Assembly (NCBI RefSeq): GCF_902502825.2
Contig: NZ_LR723672.1
Span: 1-64,000 of the forward strand
Reading direction: 5' to 3'
Source: Pseudorhizobium flavum
Lineage (GTDB): Bacteria; Pseudomonadota; Alphaproteobacteria; Rhizobiales; Rhizobiaceae
DNA length: 64,000 nt
In this document: positions 25,671 through 34,774 of the stretch, one piece after another
How the letters are laid out: each line of letters opens with the position of its first letter
How positions within the stretch are numbered: position 1 is the first letter of the stretch
The notes under the pieces: generated by a model
What the model was told of the DNA's origin: nothing
What the model saw: the letters and a program-made list of their open reading frames with translations, nothing else
The model's database searches: none
Position numbers and translations under genes: made by a program

Positions 25671-27237
25671 GATATCGTTGAAAAACTCGTAGGATTGGCT
25701 GCTCATCCGCCCATTTCTGCCGTTAGGCGGATCGAGCATGTCCCTCTGCCCAGAGCCGCAGCGTAGGGTGGTAGTCCATGACGCTCTCAGACGGCAATGA
25801 CGCTGTGTGATGGCCTGAGTTTGGCCAGCCTTCTGAGGTTTTGCGCCGTCGCTGCAAGCAGGAATTCGTCTCGCGCACCACATGGCCCTCGAAGGCGCAG
25901 CCTTGCCATCCGCAGAATGCGCTTCAGGTGAGCGAAGAGCATTTCAACCTTCTTTCGACGATGCCGTGACTGCTCATATTCCTGTGTCTTGGCAATCGCT
26001 CTGGCGACATCGCGTGCATCCTCGTTGAGATCGCGCGGTATTTTGCGCATAGGCATGTTCGGGCAGCATCGAGGCTTCAGCTCACACTGATCACAGTCCT
26101 TCTTGCTTGCACGATAAAGCCGGGTCCCCTCGGCCGTGATCCCCGATCTGGGTGGGTCGTAAGTGCGGTGGAATTGCTTCAGTTCCTTTCCGGCAGGGCA
26201 AAGGTATTGCTCCTTCTCAGCTTGCCAAGTGAAATCGGAACGAGAGAAGGTGCCATCCGTCCGCTTTGACTTGTCGAAGACGGGAATGTGCGGCGCAATC
26301 TCCTTCTCGTTGACAAGCCAGGGCGAGGTTGTCGGCAGAACCGTATGCACTGTCGGCCGCGAGGTAATCGGGCCGCAAGCCGAAGCGGCTCTCCGTTCTG
26401 TCGAGCATCGTGCGGGATGCTTCAACCTCCGCCTGGCGGATTGCTCGTGTGGCCTCTACGTCCACAATGACGCCGTGGTCTGTGTCGATCAGGTAGTTGG
26501 TGGCATAGGCGAAGAAGGCATGGCCTTTGTGGGCACCGGTCCATTGGGCGGCCGGATCGGAAGAGGAGATGAACTTCGGCGTCACCCGCGAGGCAGCACC
26601 AAAAGCGGCATCATCGAGAACAGCCAGATATTCCTGCACCGAACGCCCAGCGTCCTCTTTGGCTTCCCATTCAGCGCCCGGTACCGAGCGCTGTTTGTTG
26701 GCATCTGCTGCAATCAGGCTAGCGTCGACGGCAAATCCTTCCGCACCGACCAACCCTTGCGCAAGGCAGCGCTCCACGACCCTCTCAAACATATGTCGCA
26801 GGATGTCGCTCTGCCGGAACCGGCCATGGCGGTTCTTCGAGAAGCTGGAATGATCAGGCACTTTGCCGTCCAGTCCAAGGCGGCAGAACCAGCGATAGGC
26901 GAGATTAAGGTGGACCTCTTCGCAGAGCCGCCGCTCAGATCGGATACCCATGGAATAGCCGATGATCAGCATCCGCATCATTAGCTCCGGATCAATCGAA
27001 GGGCGACCAGTGGTGCTGTAGAAAGGCTTCAACTGCGCTCGCACGCTGTCGAGTTTGAGATGGCGGTCGATCCCGCGCAGCAGATGATCTGCAGGAACGT
27101 GATCATCAAGGCAGAAGTCGTAGAAGAGCTGCGCCGGAACTGCCTGACATCCCATCATCGCTCAATCCTCCGCAAATCATTGCGGCGATTGAATCACGGC
27201 TACCCAGCACCGACAACGCGAGTTTTTCAACAGTATC
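25671..27237. mobile_element. IS1182-family insertion sequence, 1567 bp, with 4-bp target duplication
   Basis: The ends are imperfect inverted repeats sharing GTTGAAAAACTCG (25677-25689, and reversed at 27219-27231). The tetranucleotide GGCG flanks both sides (25667-25670 and 27238-27241), a plausible 4-bp target duplication. The single transposase gene is frameshifted, so the element is probably not able to move by itself. It lies between the second L,D-transpeptidase and a resolvase gene. Confidence 0.82.
25787..27158 (-). pseudogene. IS1182-family transposase, frameshifted
   Basis: The reading frame opens at 27158 with MMGCQAVPAQLFYDFCLDDH and contains the IS1182 family segments SIDPELMMRMLIIGYSMGIR, DGKVPDHSSFSKNRHGRF and AVDASLIAADANKQ. 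After AADSAYGSADNLA the frame changes, and the protein continues in another frame from WLVNEKEIAPHIPVFDKSKR to the end at 25787, including the zinc-like CELKPRCCPNMP segment. One extra base in the GGG run at 26321-26323 explains the shift. Restored length would be about 456 residues. The shift could be a mutation or, less likely, programmed. Confidence 0.85.
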
Positions 27238-27259
27238 GGCGCAAAGCCGCCATCCCGCC

Positions 27260-27814
27260 CTACGATGATGCGGCTTCTTTTAGGGCGCGATACACGCTCG
27301 CCCGACCTATGTTCAGCGTCTTGGCAATCTCTGTTGGTCCCATCCCGTCGGATTTAAGTCGGCGGATCTCAGCAACATCAACATGGGGCTTCCTGCCTTT
27401 GTAGACCCCTCTGCTTTTTGCTGCGGCGATGCCTTCCATCTGTCGTTCTTTACGAAGGTTCGTCTCGAACTCAGCAAACACGCCGAGCATATCAAGGAAA
27501 GCTTTGCCGGCCGCTGAACTGGTGTCTATCGGCTGTTCCGTCGCCTTCAGCGTCACCCCTTTTTCCTTAAGCAGCCGTACGATGTCCTGCAGATCCCCGA
27601 CTGACCGCGCCAGCCGATCGACCCGCGTCACGACCAGGCTGTCGCCGTCGCGCATGAATTCCAGAAGCGTGTTAAGCTCCTTCCGATCCTGCTTGGTCGA
27701 TCCGGATTTCTTTTCCGCCCGGATGACCGTGCATCCGGCCGCCTTCAAAGCCGCCTCTTGAATCGCCAGATCCTGATCGATGGTGCTGACCCGCGCATAC
27801 CCGTAAATTGCCAT
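27260..27814 (-). CDS. serine recombinase/resolvase
   Basis: This 184-residue protein is a small serine recombinase of the resolvase/invertase family. The catalytic serine is in YGYARVST near residue 9. The conserved arginines lie in VVTRVDRLARSVGDL near 65-75 and FAEFETNLRKERQMEGIAAAK near 115-130. The C-terminal HTH is GMGPTEIAKTLNIGRASVYRAL. I chose ATG 27814, which gives the usual MAIYGYARVS start; ATG 27826 would add four residues. It lies just outside the IS1182-family element. Its partner element is not visible, so it may be a plasmid dimer-resolution enzyme or a transposon remnant. Confidence 0.9.
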   Translation of the reverse strand: MAIYGYARVSTIDQDLAIQEAALKAAGCTVIRAEKKSGSTKQDRKELNTLLEFMRDGDSLVVTRVDRLARSVGDLQDIVRLLKEKGVTLKATEQPIDTSSAAGKAFLDMLGVFAEFETNLRKERQMEGIAAAKSRGVYKGRKPHVDVAEIRRLKSDGMGPTEIAKTLNIGRASVYRALKEAASS

Positions 27815-27946
27815 GAAACGTCTCATTAGGTTCTAAACCTTCAATGGGTAACGTCTCATAGCTGCAAAATCAACCCAAATGATACACCAGTCTGTGTCTC
27901 ACGGAGACTGTCTCAGCAGGTATACCTTAGGGAGCCCATCACCGAC

Positions 27947-29107
27947 CTAGAGAAGCCTGGCTGCTCTGCCACTCCGTCTCGTTGCGCTGTTGTAGTATTC
28001 GGATGCCTGTTGGACGGATCGATGCCGGGATTGTTCCATAGCTTCGGGGAGGGGAATGCCGCGATTGGCCGCTTCGGTTAGGTAGCCGGAGCGCAGGCCA
28101 TGCGCTGAATACTCCGCAGGATCGAGACCAGCCATATCTGCACGCTGCTTGACGATGTCGTTGATTGCCTTCGGATCCAGCGAACGCTTGGAGACATTGC
28201 CCCAGCGATCAATCGCCCGAAACACACTGCCGCTTTCGATCCTGGCAAGCGCGAGCCAGGCATTCAGCGCTTCGACAGGCCGGCCCGTGAGATAGACGAT
28301 TTCCGGATTGTCAGCGCCGCTGGTCTTGGTGCGACCGAGATGGATGGACAAGGAGGGCAGGGGAGGCGACCCTTCGACAGGGATGGGTGCTTCCATGACC
28401 AACTGCTCCTTGCGCAGTCCGGCAACTTCGCTGCGGCGCCGACCACCGGACGCGAAAGCAACCATCAGGATCGCCTTGTCTCGGATATCGCGCAGGCTGT
28501 TGGACCGGCATGTGCCAATCAACTTGGACAGGACATCGCCTGTCACCGCCTTGGCGCTCTTGCGCCGTTTAGGGCGCGGGGTTGCTCGTACTGCCAGTCT
28601 TATCGCCGACTTGAGAGCAGGGGAGGCGAAGGCGCCAACCAGTCCGCGCCATTTGGTCAACGTCGACCAGGTGGCCAGTCGACGGCGAACCGTATCCGGG
28701 GCATGCGGCCCCGTCTTCCGCAGAAAACCCTGGAGCCGTAGCTTGTCTTCGATGTCGATAGGCATGCCGTGGCCCGGATCTGTCAGGCGTTTCTCAGGAT
28801 CCCAAAGATGATGGGCGACGAACTTCAGCAGGAGAGCCTCGGGCGCGGGCCAGGGGAGTGACCGGCCCGTGGCCGCCAGCGCCCATGCCTGCAGATATGC
28901 GAGATCAGAGGTCAGGGCACGCAAGGTGTTGGCGCCCATGCCCTCATTAACCAGATGCCGAAGTGTGTCGACATCCTGATCCGTAAGAAGTTCGGCCAGT
29001 TCGTCGCGGCGTTCCATTGGAAGAACGGCGGCGATAGTGTCCAGTTCTTCCAAACGCCGCGACACCAACTCGTTAGTCGACAGTGATATCGCCGGCTTTC
29101 GCATCAT
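27947..29107 (-). CDS. tyrosine recombinase/integrase
   Basis: This 386-residue site-specific recombinase has a core-binding domain (residues 50-160). The catalytic domain carries the first Arg in FASGGRRRSEVAGLRKEQ, HGLRSGYLTEAA near 335, the SRHRS segment near 360 and the nucleophile Tyr in ASEYYNSATRR near 370. Such recombinases are common on rhizobial plasmids. The gene is divergent from the toxin-antitoxin pair, and only 77 bp separate their starts, so the antitoxin operator may influence it. No attachment site was recognised nearby. Confidence 0.9.
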   Translation of the reverse strand: MMRKPAISLSTNELVSRRLEELDTIAAVLPMERRDELAELLTDQDVDTLRHLVNEGMGANTLRALTSDLAYLQAWALAATGRSLPWPAPEALLLKFVAHHLWDPEKRLTDPGHGMPIDIEDKLRLQGFLRKTGPHAPDTVRRRLATWSTLTKWRGLVGAFASPALKSAIRLAVRATPRPKRRKSAKAVTGDVLSKLIGTCRSNSLRDIRDKAILMVAFASGGRRRSEVAGLRKEQLVMEAPIPVEGSPPLPSLSIHLGRTKTSGADNPEIVYLTGRPVEALNAWLALARIESGSVFRAIDRWGNVSKRSLDPKAINDIVKQRADMAGLDPAEYSAHGLRSGYLTEAANRGIPLPEAMEQSRHRSVQQASEYYNSATRRSGRAARLL

Positions 29108-29142
29108 GGTTTGATCCCCGGGTAATCAGCAGGTTTGCAAAA

Positions 29143-29170
29143 GTTCCGGAAAGCCCGTATATTCCGGAAC
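29143..29170 (+). promoter_or_regulatory. palindromic operator of the toxin-antitoxin promoter
   Basis: GTTCCGGAA (29143-29151) and TTCCGGAAC (29162-29170) form a perfect inverted repeat with a ten-base spacer. The spacer holds a TATATT-like -10 element at its edge. The repeat ends 14 bp before the antitoxin start. Phd/YefM-type antitoxins normally repress their own promoters through such repeats. Confidence 0.65.
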
Positions 29171-29184
29171 AAAGGAGATCTGCC

Positions 29185-29463
29185 ATGACGTCGATTGTGA
29201 CGGCAGCTGCCGTTTCGAAGAATTTCGGTGCCTACCAGGATGCAGCCGTGCGAGAGCCGGTCATCATTACCAAGAACGGCCGGCCGCGCACGGTGCTCAT
29301 GGCCTATGAAGATTACGTCCGCCTGGCCAAGCGCGATCGGCGGGTCGATCTGACAGCTGCGATCAGTGACGACGAGCTTGACGCGATCGAGGCTTCGACG
29401 ATGGAGCCTGGCTTGGATCATCTCAATACCGAACTGCTGATGGACAAGAATGCTGCCGATTGA
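29185..29463 (+). CDS. Phd/YefM-family antitoxin
   Basis: This 92-residue protein has the Phd/YefM DNA-binding N-terminus (SIVTAAAVSKNFGAYQDAA, then EPVIITKNGRPRTVLMAYEDYVRL) and an acidic C-terminal tail (SDDELDAIEASTMEPGLDHL) that would neutralise the toxin. ATG 29185 follows an AAGGAG site with good spacing. The gene overlaps the toxin gene by 14 bp. A perfect inverted repeat in the promoter is the probable autoregulatory operator. Confidence 0.9.
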   Translation: MTSIVTAAAVSKNFGAYQDAAVREPVIITKNGRPRTVLMAYEDYVRLAKRDRRVDLTAAISDDELDAIEASTMEPGLDHLNTELLMDKNAAD

Positions 29464-29881
29464 ACCCAAGGTCGGCTGGGTCTTTCGCTATTCCTATCTC
29501 TGGCACTGGCAGCATCTGGACGGACGGGAAGAGGGTGACAAGGATCGCCCCGCTGTCGTGCTGGCCATTGTTGCAATGCTTGAGGACGGGACACCTGCAG
29601 TACGTGTCCTGCCGATAACGCATTCGCCGCCGTCTGATCCCCACGATGCAATCGAAATCCCGCCTGCTACCAAGCGCCGCCTGGGTCTCGATGACGAGCG
29701 ATCCTGGATCGTGTTGACCGAAAGCAACCGCTTTGTCTGGCCGGGGCCCGACGTTCGGCCTGTTGATAGCGAGAGCGGGTATCACGGGCCGCTACCTCCG
29801 GCACTCTTTGAAGAGGTGAAGCGCCGGTTCGTTGAGCTCGCGAGAAGCCAGCGGCACAAGGCGACCATTCGCAGCGACTGA
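29450..29881 (+). CDS. PemK/MazF-like toxin
   Basis: This 143-residue protein overlaps the antitoxin gene and has the KDRPAVVLAIV segment near residue 32, which is characteristic of PemK/MazF-type toxins. Later segments are VRVLPITHSPP and IVLTESNRFVWPGP. Known family members are mRNA endonucleases. It is more distant from MazF than classical members, so the activity is inferred. Together with the Phd-type antitoxin it would act as a plasmid maintenance system. The Phd-PemK-like pairing is mixed compared with the classical Phd-Doc and PemI-PemK pairs. Confidence 0.8.
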   Translation: MLPIEPKVGWVFRYSYLWHWQHLDGREEGDKDRPAVVLAIVAMLEDGTPAVRVLPITHSPPSDPHDAIEIPPATKRRLGLDDERSWIVLTESNRFVWPGPDVRPVDSESGYHGPLPPALFEEVKRRFVELARSQRHKATIRSD

Positions 29882-30097
29882 GCCGCTCTTCATCCTGTTG
29901 TTCGTCATCAAGATCTACGCATCCTGCTGTGGTTTCGCCGTGATTTGGCACAACTTTAAGCCTTCAGAGTCGTCAGATCAATCACTTCCGATAAGCAGTA
30001 CTTATCACCGGTGAGCCACCACGGGCTTCATTATACCGTGTGTAGAACCGTAGCAGCCGGATAGCTTTCGCGTAGCAAATCGTTTACCATAATATCA

Positions 30098-31267
30098 ATG
30101 TCTTACGACCTCGCGAAACTGCCCATCCACACCCTGCTGAAACCCGTCGCCGACGCCAGCAGCGCTCTCACCCGTCTCGACGAGCGCATCGCCCGCTCAG
30201 CCGTCGGAGCCGGATGGCTCGAACGGCAAAATTTCACCGACGCCTGCGCCTCCCTCTGGATCGACGGCGAACTCGTCCACCTCGAAGACCTCGTCCTCCA
30301 CGACAGTCTCCGAGACATCCGCACCCCCACCCACGAACTCACCATCGCCCGCGACGTCCTGCGCACCCGCCGACGCATCGCGTCCCAACCGGCAGCTTGG
30401 GCCTTGTCGGAAGAGGGCCTGCGCAGCCTCCGCCAGGCCCGGGCGTGGCCCGGTGCATCTTTGGGAGATCCTGGCGCCGGTGTGGCTAGCGAGACCGCGG
30501 CGGGTGTGACTGTCGTCGGAGGGGAGGGTCCGGAGGGCAGTGGGGTGGACGGCGGGGATGAGCAAGAAAGCGCGCTGGATGCTGAGCTCGCCGCCATCGA
30601 TGCGCTGCTTGCCCGCTCCGAAGCGGCCATCGAGCAGGCCAGGAAGCCAGGCCGGGCTCCGGCCCCGACCGCGGGTGCGGTGCGGGAACGCGATCCTCTC
30701 GTCTATGATGTTGATTGGGACGAGGATGAACGCCTGGAGGAATGGCGTGCCGTGCTGCGTCAGGCAAGCGATCTGCCGGCGGTGCTGCAGGCGATCGTCG
30801 CCCTCGATGCCTGGAACGAGATCGCAGTCCTGCAGCACGCCGGCTGGATGGGCCGGCTGCTCGCCGCGTCTATCCTGCGCCAGGGCGGTATCACCACCGG
30901 CGCCCATTTGGCCGCCATCAATCTCGGCCTCAAAACCATCCCCGTCGATCGGCGGCGCCATCGCAATCGTGAGACGCGGCTGTTGGCGATCGCCCACGGG
31001 TTGATCGCCACAGCTGAAATCGGCCTCAAGGAGCATGACCGGCTGGCGCTGGCGCGAAAAATGATGGAGCGCAAGCTGGCGGGACGACGCGCCTCCTCAA
31101 AGCTGCCGGAGTTGGTCGAGCTGGTCATGGCGAAACCGCTGGTGTCGGCCGGGATGGTGGCGAAGACGCTCGAGGTGACGCCGCAAGGCGCGCGGCGGAT
31201 CGTGTTGGAGCTCGGCTTGAGGGAGATGACGGGGAGGGGGAGGTTTCGGGCGTGGGGAATAATTTAG
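30098..31267 (+). CDS. RHE_PE00001-family plasmid protein (DUF1612 with C-terminal HTH)
   Basis: This 389-residue protein belongs to a family found mainly on rhizobial plasmids. The N-terminal domain ([19 protein letters not shown] through [20 protein letters not shown]) is followed by an acidic, glycine-rich variable linker at residues 120-165. A DUF1612 domain ([19 protein letters not shown] through [20 protein letters not shown]) comes next, and the C-terminal HTH is [20 protein letters not shown]. Its molecular function is not known to me; DNA binding is likely. Upstream, GATAAG-CAGTA-CTTATC at 29990-30006 is a perfect inverted repeat that could be an operator. Confidence 0.85.
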   Translation: MSYDLAKLPIHTLLKPVADASSALTRLDERIARSAVGAGWLERQNFTDACASLWIDGELVHLEDLVLHDSLRDIRTPTHELTIARDVLRTRRRIASQPAAWALSEEGLRSLRQARAWPGASLGDPGAGVASETAAGVTVVGGEGPEGSGVDGGDEQESALDAELAAIDALLARSEAAIEQARKPGRAPAPTAGAVRERDPLVYDVDWDEDERLEEWRAVLRQASDLPAVLQAIVALDAWNEIAVLQHAGWMGRLLAASILRQGGITTGAHLAAINLGLKTIPVDRRRHRNRETRLLAIAHGLIATAEIGLKEHDRLALARKMMERKLAGRRASSKLPELVELVMAKPLVSAGMVAKTLEVTPQGARRIVLELGLREMTGRGRFRAWGII

Positions 31268-31498
31268 CTTCACTCGATCCAGCTCAGGAGACCACGCAGC
31301 AAGTGCCTACGAAATGTTTTTGACCAATGGAATGGCCCGTTCCTTGGAGCAACAAACAGGCAGAAGACCAACCGGCGTCTCATAGTCGTGGGCTACGCTG
31401 TGGCTAAAGTAACTGCCAGCTGGCATGGCAGCGGGCGGATGATGACGGCTGCTCCACCAGGTCCCAGCCTTTCACCCTCCGCCAGCTGCTACGTTAGT

Positions 31499-31747
31499 TC
31501 AACTGTCGGAGGAGACAGAACGAGATACCAGCCTCAGTGAACGGTCCGGGTCAATTACGTAAAGCTCGTCATAGCGTTGGCCGTCTGCGTAGAACTCGTG
31601 GGATACGGTGCTGCCAATAGGTGCCTTCTCAAGTCGAGTGGATGGCTGTCCATTGTAGGTGATGCTACCTGGGATAGGCTCTATCGCGAATGCTGAGCTA
31701 GCGCCAACGACTGCTGTGACAAGGGCGAGCGCGAATGCTTTCTTCAT
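31499..31747 (-). CDS. small secreted hypothetical protein
   Basis: An 82-residue protein with a clear signal peptide (MKKAFALALVTAVVGASSAFA). The mature part of about 60 residues contains GSITYNGQPSTRLEKAPIGS and YDELYVIDPDRSLRLVSRS. ATG 31747 follows an AAGGAA sequence. No cysteine or known domain is visible in the mature part. Similar small periplasmic proteins of unknown role are common in Rhizobiaceae. Confidence 0.7.
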   Translation of the reverse strand: MKKAFALALVTAVVGASSAFAIEPIPGSITYNGQPSTRLEKAPIGSTVSHEFYADGQRYDELYVIDPDRSLRLVSRSVSSDS

Positions 31748-32344
31748 GATCAAATTCCTTATTTCCTTCAAGCCGATAATTCTGACGTTCGGCCTGCAAT
31801 AAGGATCGGGATGCCAGCACCGATTTTGAATTTCTGCTTTCGCGACCGCTCCTTTCCCAAAAAGCGAACAATCCGACTGCTCCCTTCACCATAAACGGAA
31901 CTATATTTGTCAACCACGTAGATGGCGTCAGGTACTGCAATAGGGAACGGAGGTCTCGTTTTACAAGATCTATCACACGTTCTTTTACCAGCGTCTGCTT
32001 TGGCTCGGCCAAAGTTGGGTGAGCGTTCGTACAGCTGGTATTTACCTCCCAGGAGAATCGGAGCACGGATGGGCGGCTGGGAAGGGTACTTTCGGCCGAC
32101 CTCCTTGATCGAAGCCAATAATCAAGCCGCGCACGCTTCATCATCGCGATCGCGCATGCGATCACGGTGTTGTCTGATCCACTGTACAACCAAATTACTT
32201 CTCGCCGTGTAGCTTGCTGGCATAGCGAAATTATACATTACTCGCCGTGCCGCAGCATCTTAGAAAGCGGCGCCCGTCCCGCATCCCTTGCTAGAAAGAA
32301 GACCAGGCGAGGGAGGAGCATCTAGCACCTCCCCCCTCCAATAA
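31748..32344. other. 597 bp without a convincing gene
   Basis: Two overlapping minus-strand frames of about 110-160 codons are open here, but neither has a credible start context, signal peptide or recognisable motif, and they compete for the same DNA. The stretch may hold promoters for the flanking small secreted-protein genes or decayed DNA. Confidence 0.4.
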
Positions 32345-32737
32345 TTAGCAGGAGGTTCCTGCATTTCCGGCAGTACTAGCGTCGGGCGTCGCAGATGTGG
32401 GATTGCCAGCGGTAGCCGCTACGCCCGGCGCGGCAGGCGCACCGCAATTGGTGTTGGAGCTGTCTTGCGTGTTGGTCTGCTGCGACCCGCCCGCACCGAG
32501 GCTGGAAGATCCGTTGCCTGCGGCTCCACCCTCGTCCGAACCGGCCTCTCCGCTAGTTCCGCCGGCTGTAGTGCCACCAGCACCTTCCCCTGCCCCAGAT
32601 CCGGCATTCGAACCAGCGGCTCCACCTGCGTCCGATCCCGCCTCGCCGCTGGTGCCCCCGCTTGGGCTACTCTGGGCTACTGCTGCCGTGGCAAGACCAA
32701 GCGAAAGAGCGGTGACTGTTAAGAGCTTCGAAATCAT
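32345..32737 (-). CDS. secreted Gly/Ala/Ser-rich low-complexity protein
   Basis: This 130-residue protein has a signal peptide (MISKLLTVTALSLGLATAAVAQ). The mature part is made almost only of Gly, Ala, Ser, Thr and Asn. A repeated GGTSGEAGSD-GGAAG unit occurs twice (near residues 27 and 59), and two cysteines lie near the C-terminus, one at the last residue. No enzymatic motif is visible. Such proteins occur as surface or extracellular proteins in rhizobia. The function is unknown. Confidence 0.7.
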   Translation of the reverse strand: MISKLLTVTALSLGLATAAVAQSSPSGGTSGEAGSDAGGAAGSNAGSGAGEGAGGTTAGGTSGEAGSDEGGAAGNGSSSLGAGGSQQTNTQDSSNTNCGAPAAPGVAATAGNPTSATPDASTAGNAGTSC

Positions 32738-33124
32738 CTTGCAGATCCTTTTATCTTGTGGCGCCTTTTAAGGCTTTGCGGAGGTCCAACGGCGTTGATG
32801 ACCTAAAGTTCCTTACCTTCGCTACGCATCTGCTGCCCACTCCACCCGTTGTGGCTTCTCAACGTCTTGAAGCCCGGCGCGAGAGGCCGGGTCTGCTCTT
32901 CGCCGTCATACTTCCTTAACCCCTGTTCGGATCATGAGCGATCGTCGGCGTCGAGGGCATTAACCTTGACCTGCCAGATGATTAGTCGGAACAAAGTCTT
33001 CTTCTGCTCGTTTAACGGGTGTCGAGAGGGGATGGCAGTGGGTGCACACTGGATATTCCTCCTAGGGAGCCGTCCTCTCACGACCCCCCTGCTCCTCGAA
33101 TATCCAAAATCCCGCTAGCTGCTC
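32738..33124. other. 387 bp without a recognised gene
   Basis: Only a weak 89-codon plus-strand frame (32849-33118) is present, with no protein-like features. I see no clear promoter or terminator here. Confidence 0.35.
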
Positions 33125-33379
33125 CTAACCAATAATCCGCCAGCCGCGCCCGATCTTTTCCACAGCTACGCGATATCGCTTGCCATTCGCGCCCTCTATA
33201 GCCGCTTCGCCCTCAGAAAATGCCTTGGCGATGGCTTCTGGATCTCCTCCAATGTGCGTCGCCGCCACTTTTGTCACTCCGGCGAAAATTTCGAACGTGA
33301 CTGCGGCTTCTATCTGATGACGCGAGCCATCACGCAAAATGAGCGTCCAAGTCGGTCGGGGATGGACCCGTTTACCCAT
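33125..33379 (-). CDS. small hypothetical protein
   Basis: An 84-residue possible protein: MGKRVHPRPTWTLILRDGSR, then a compact segment with AVTFEIFAGVTKVAATHIGG and a tail ending in YRVAVEKIGRGWRIIG. Composition looks protein-like and the C-terminus resembles a small beta-rich domain. ATG 33379 has no strong ribosome-binding site, so the start is uncertain. It is divergent from the porin gene. I do not recognise the family. Confidence 0.5.
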   Translation of the reverse strand: MGKRVHPRPTWTLILRDGSRHQIEAAVTFEIFAGVTKVAATHIGGDPEAIAKAFSEGEAAIEGANGKRYRVAVEKIGRGWRIIG

Positions 33380-33550
33380 GATTCGGGAGCTGCAGTCGTT
33401 CGCCTTGCTCAGGGGAAAGGTGTGGTATAAAGGTCGTGGTGCTCGCTCCAGGAGATCATGATATCGCGTAGCGCGAAACATTCTTGGCAACAAGAGAAAT
33501 TGTTCTTGTTGAGAGGCGCCGGGCAAGGCGAAGAAAGCCGAAGGAACATA

Positions 33551-33571
33551 GACCTCCTTTGACTGGAGGTC
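33551..33571 (+). promoter_or_regulatory. hairpin that sequesters the porin ribosome-binding site
   Basis: GACCTCC (33551-33557) and GGAGGTC (33565-33571) form a perfect 7-bp stem with a seven-base loop. The right arm contains the GGAGG ribosome-binding site, four bases before ATG 33576. Pairing would hide the site, suggesting translational control of the porin. The effect is inferred from structure. Confidence 0.6.
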
Positions 33572-33575
33572 AAAA

Positions 33576-34649
33576 ATGAACATCAAGAGCCTTCTTCTCG
33601 GCTCCGCTGCTGCCCTCGCAGCAGTCTCCGGCGCACAGGCTGCCGATGCTATCATCGCTGCCGAGCCCGAGCCCATGGAATACGTTCGCGTTTGCGACGC
33701 ATTCGGCACCGGCTACTTCTACATCCCGGGCACCGAAACCTGCCTCAAGATCGGCGGTTATGTTCGCGTTCAGGTCGATGGTCGCAGCGACTTTGATCTT
33801 GACGGTGTGGACCTGCAGGACGGTGGCTATCGCACCAACACGCGCGCTCAGCTCCAGTTCGATGCGAAGTCCGACACGGAGCTCGGTGAACTTCATTCGA
33901 AGATTACCCTTCGCGCGAACACCAACACCGACGACGACTTTTATCTGGAAGAAACTTATCTCGCGATCGGCGGCCTTCGCGTTGGTTACTTCTATAACTA
34001 CTTTGATATCGGGCTCCCGGGCGAAACCTTCCTCTCCGACGGTGGTCCTATCGCCGGTTACGGCTACATCGGCGGCGACACGCTGAACAACTCGATTCGC
34101 TATACCTTCGAGGGCGAAGCATTTTCGGCCTATGTTCAGGCCGATGCATTCGACTCGCAGGAAGGCTGGAAGACAGATTTCGCTGGTAACGATGATGAGG
34201 TCGGCGTCAACGCTCTTATCGGCGGCGCGTTCGGTGGCGTTGCCGTCAACCTCTTCGGTGCCTACGAGTTCGAAAACGAAGATGGCGTCGTTGCGTCCAC
34301 GCTGACGGCAAACATTGGTCCTGGCTCCTTGGGCATCATGGGCGTCTACTCCTTCGGCGCTAGCCGCTACTGGGATTTCTCTGAATGGTCGATCGGCGCT
34401 GAATACGCCATCGCTGTCACCGAGAAGTTCTCGATCGCACCGGGCGTTCAATATTGGGACAACATCGTGTATGACGCCGATGGCGACTACGATGGTGGCA
34501 GTGCATGGCGCGTTGGCGTAACTGCCGACTACGCCATCACCCAGGGTCTCACCATGAAGGCGACCGTAAACTACACAGACGTCGATGCTGATGAGCTCGG
34601 CGATGGCGATCGTTGGGACGGTTTTGTCCGTCTTCAGCGCTCATTCTAA
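33576..34649 (+). CDS. RopA/Omp2-type outer-membrane porin
   Basis: This 357-residue protein is an alphaproteobacterial porin of the Omp2/RopA family. A signal peptide (MNIKSLLLGSAAALAAVSGAQA) is followed by the family's typical N-terminus VRVCDAFGTGYFYIPGTETC with two cysteines near residues 39 and 56, then LKIGGYVRVQV. Repeated aromatic beta-strands run to the C-terminal phenylalanine (RLQRSF), the outer-membrane assembly signal. The porin forms a diffusion channel. The ribosome-binding site lies within a hairpin directly upstream. A GCTCGCA/TGCGAGC hairpin (34675-34698) follows the stop codon. Confidence 0.95.
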   Translation: MNIKSLLLGSAAALAAVSGAQAADAIIAAEPEPMEYVRVCDAFGTGYFYIPGTETCLKIGGYVRVQVDGRSDFDLDGVDLQDGGYRTNTRAQLQFDAKSDTELGELHSKITLRANTNTDDDFYLEETYLAIGGLRVGYFYNYFDIGLPGETFLSDGGPIAGYGYIGGDTLNNSIRYTFEGEAFSAYVQADAFDSQEGWKTDFAGNDDEVGVNALIGGAFGGVAVNLFGAYEFENEDGVVASTLTANIGPGSLGIMGVYSFGASRYWDFSEWSIGAEYAIAVTEKFSIAPGVQYWDNIVYDADGDYDGGSAWRVGVTADYAITQGLTMKATVNYTDVDADELGDGDRWDGFVRLQRSF

Positions 34650-34774
34650 TCTGACTTAGTTCAGACCGAAAATGGCTCGCAGCCTCTGGGTTGCGAGCTG
34701 TTGCCGTTGCTGTTGTGCAACGATGTGGGATGATTGTTCGCGTTGACGGTGGATTTTTCCTTCGTCAAACGTTG

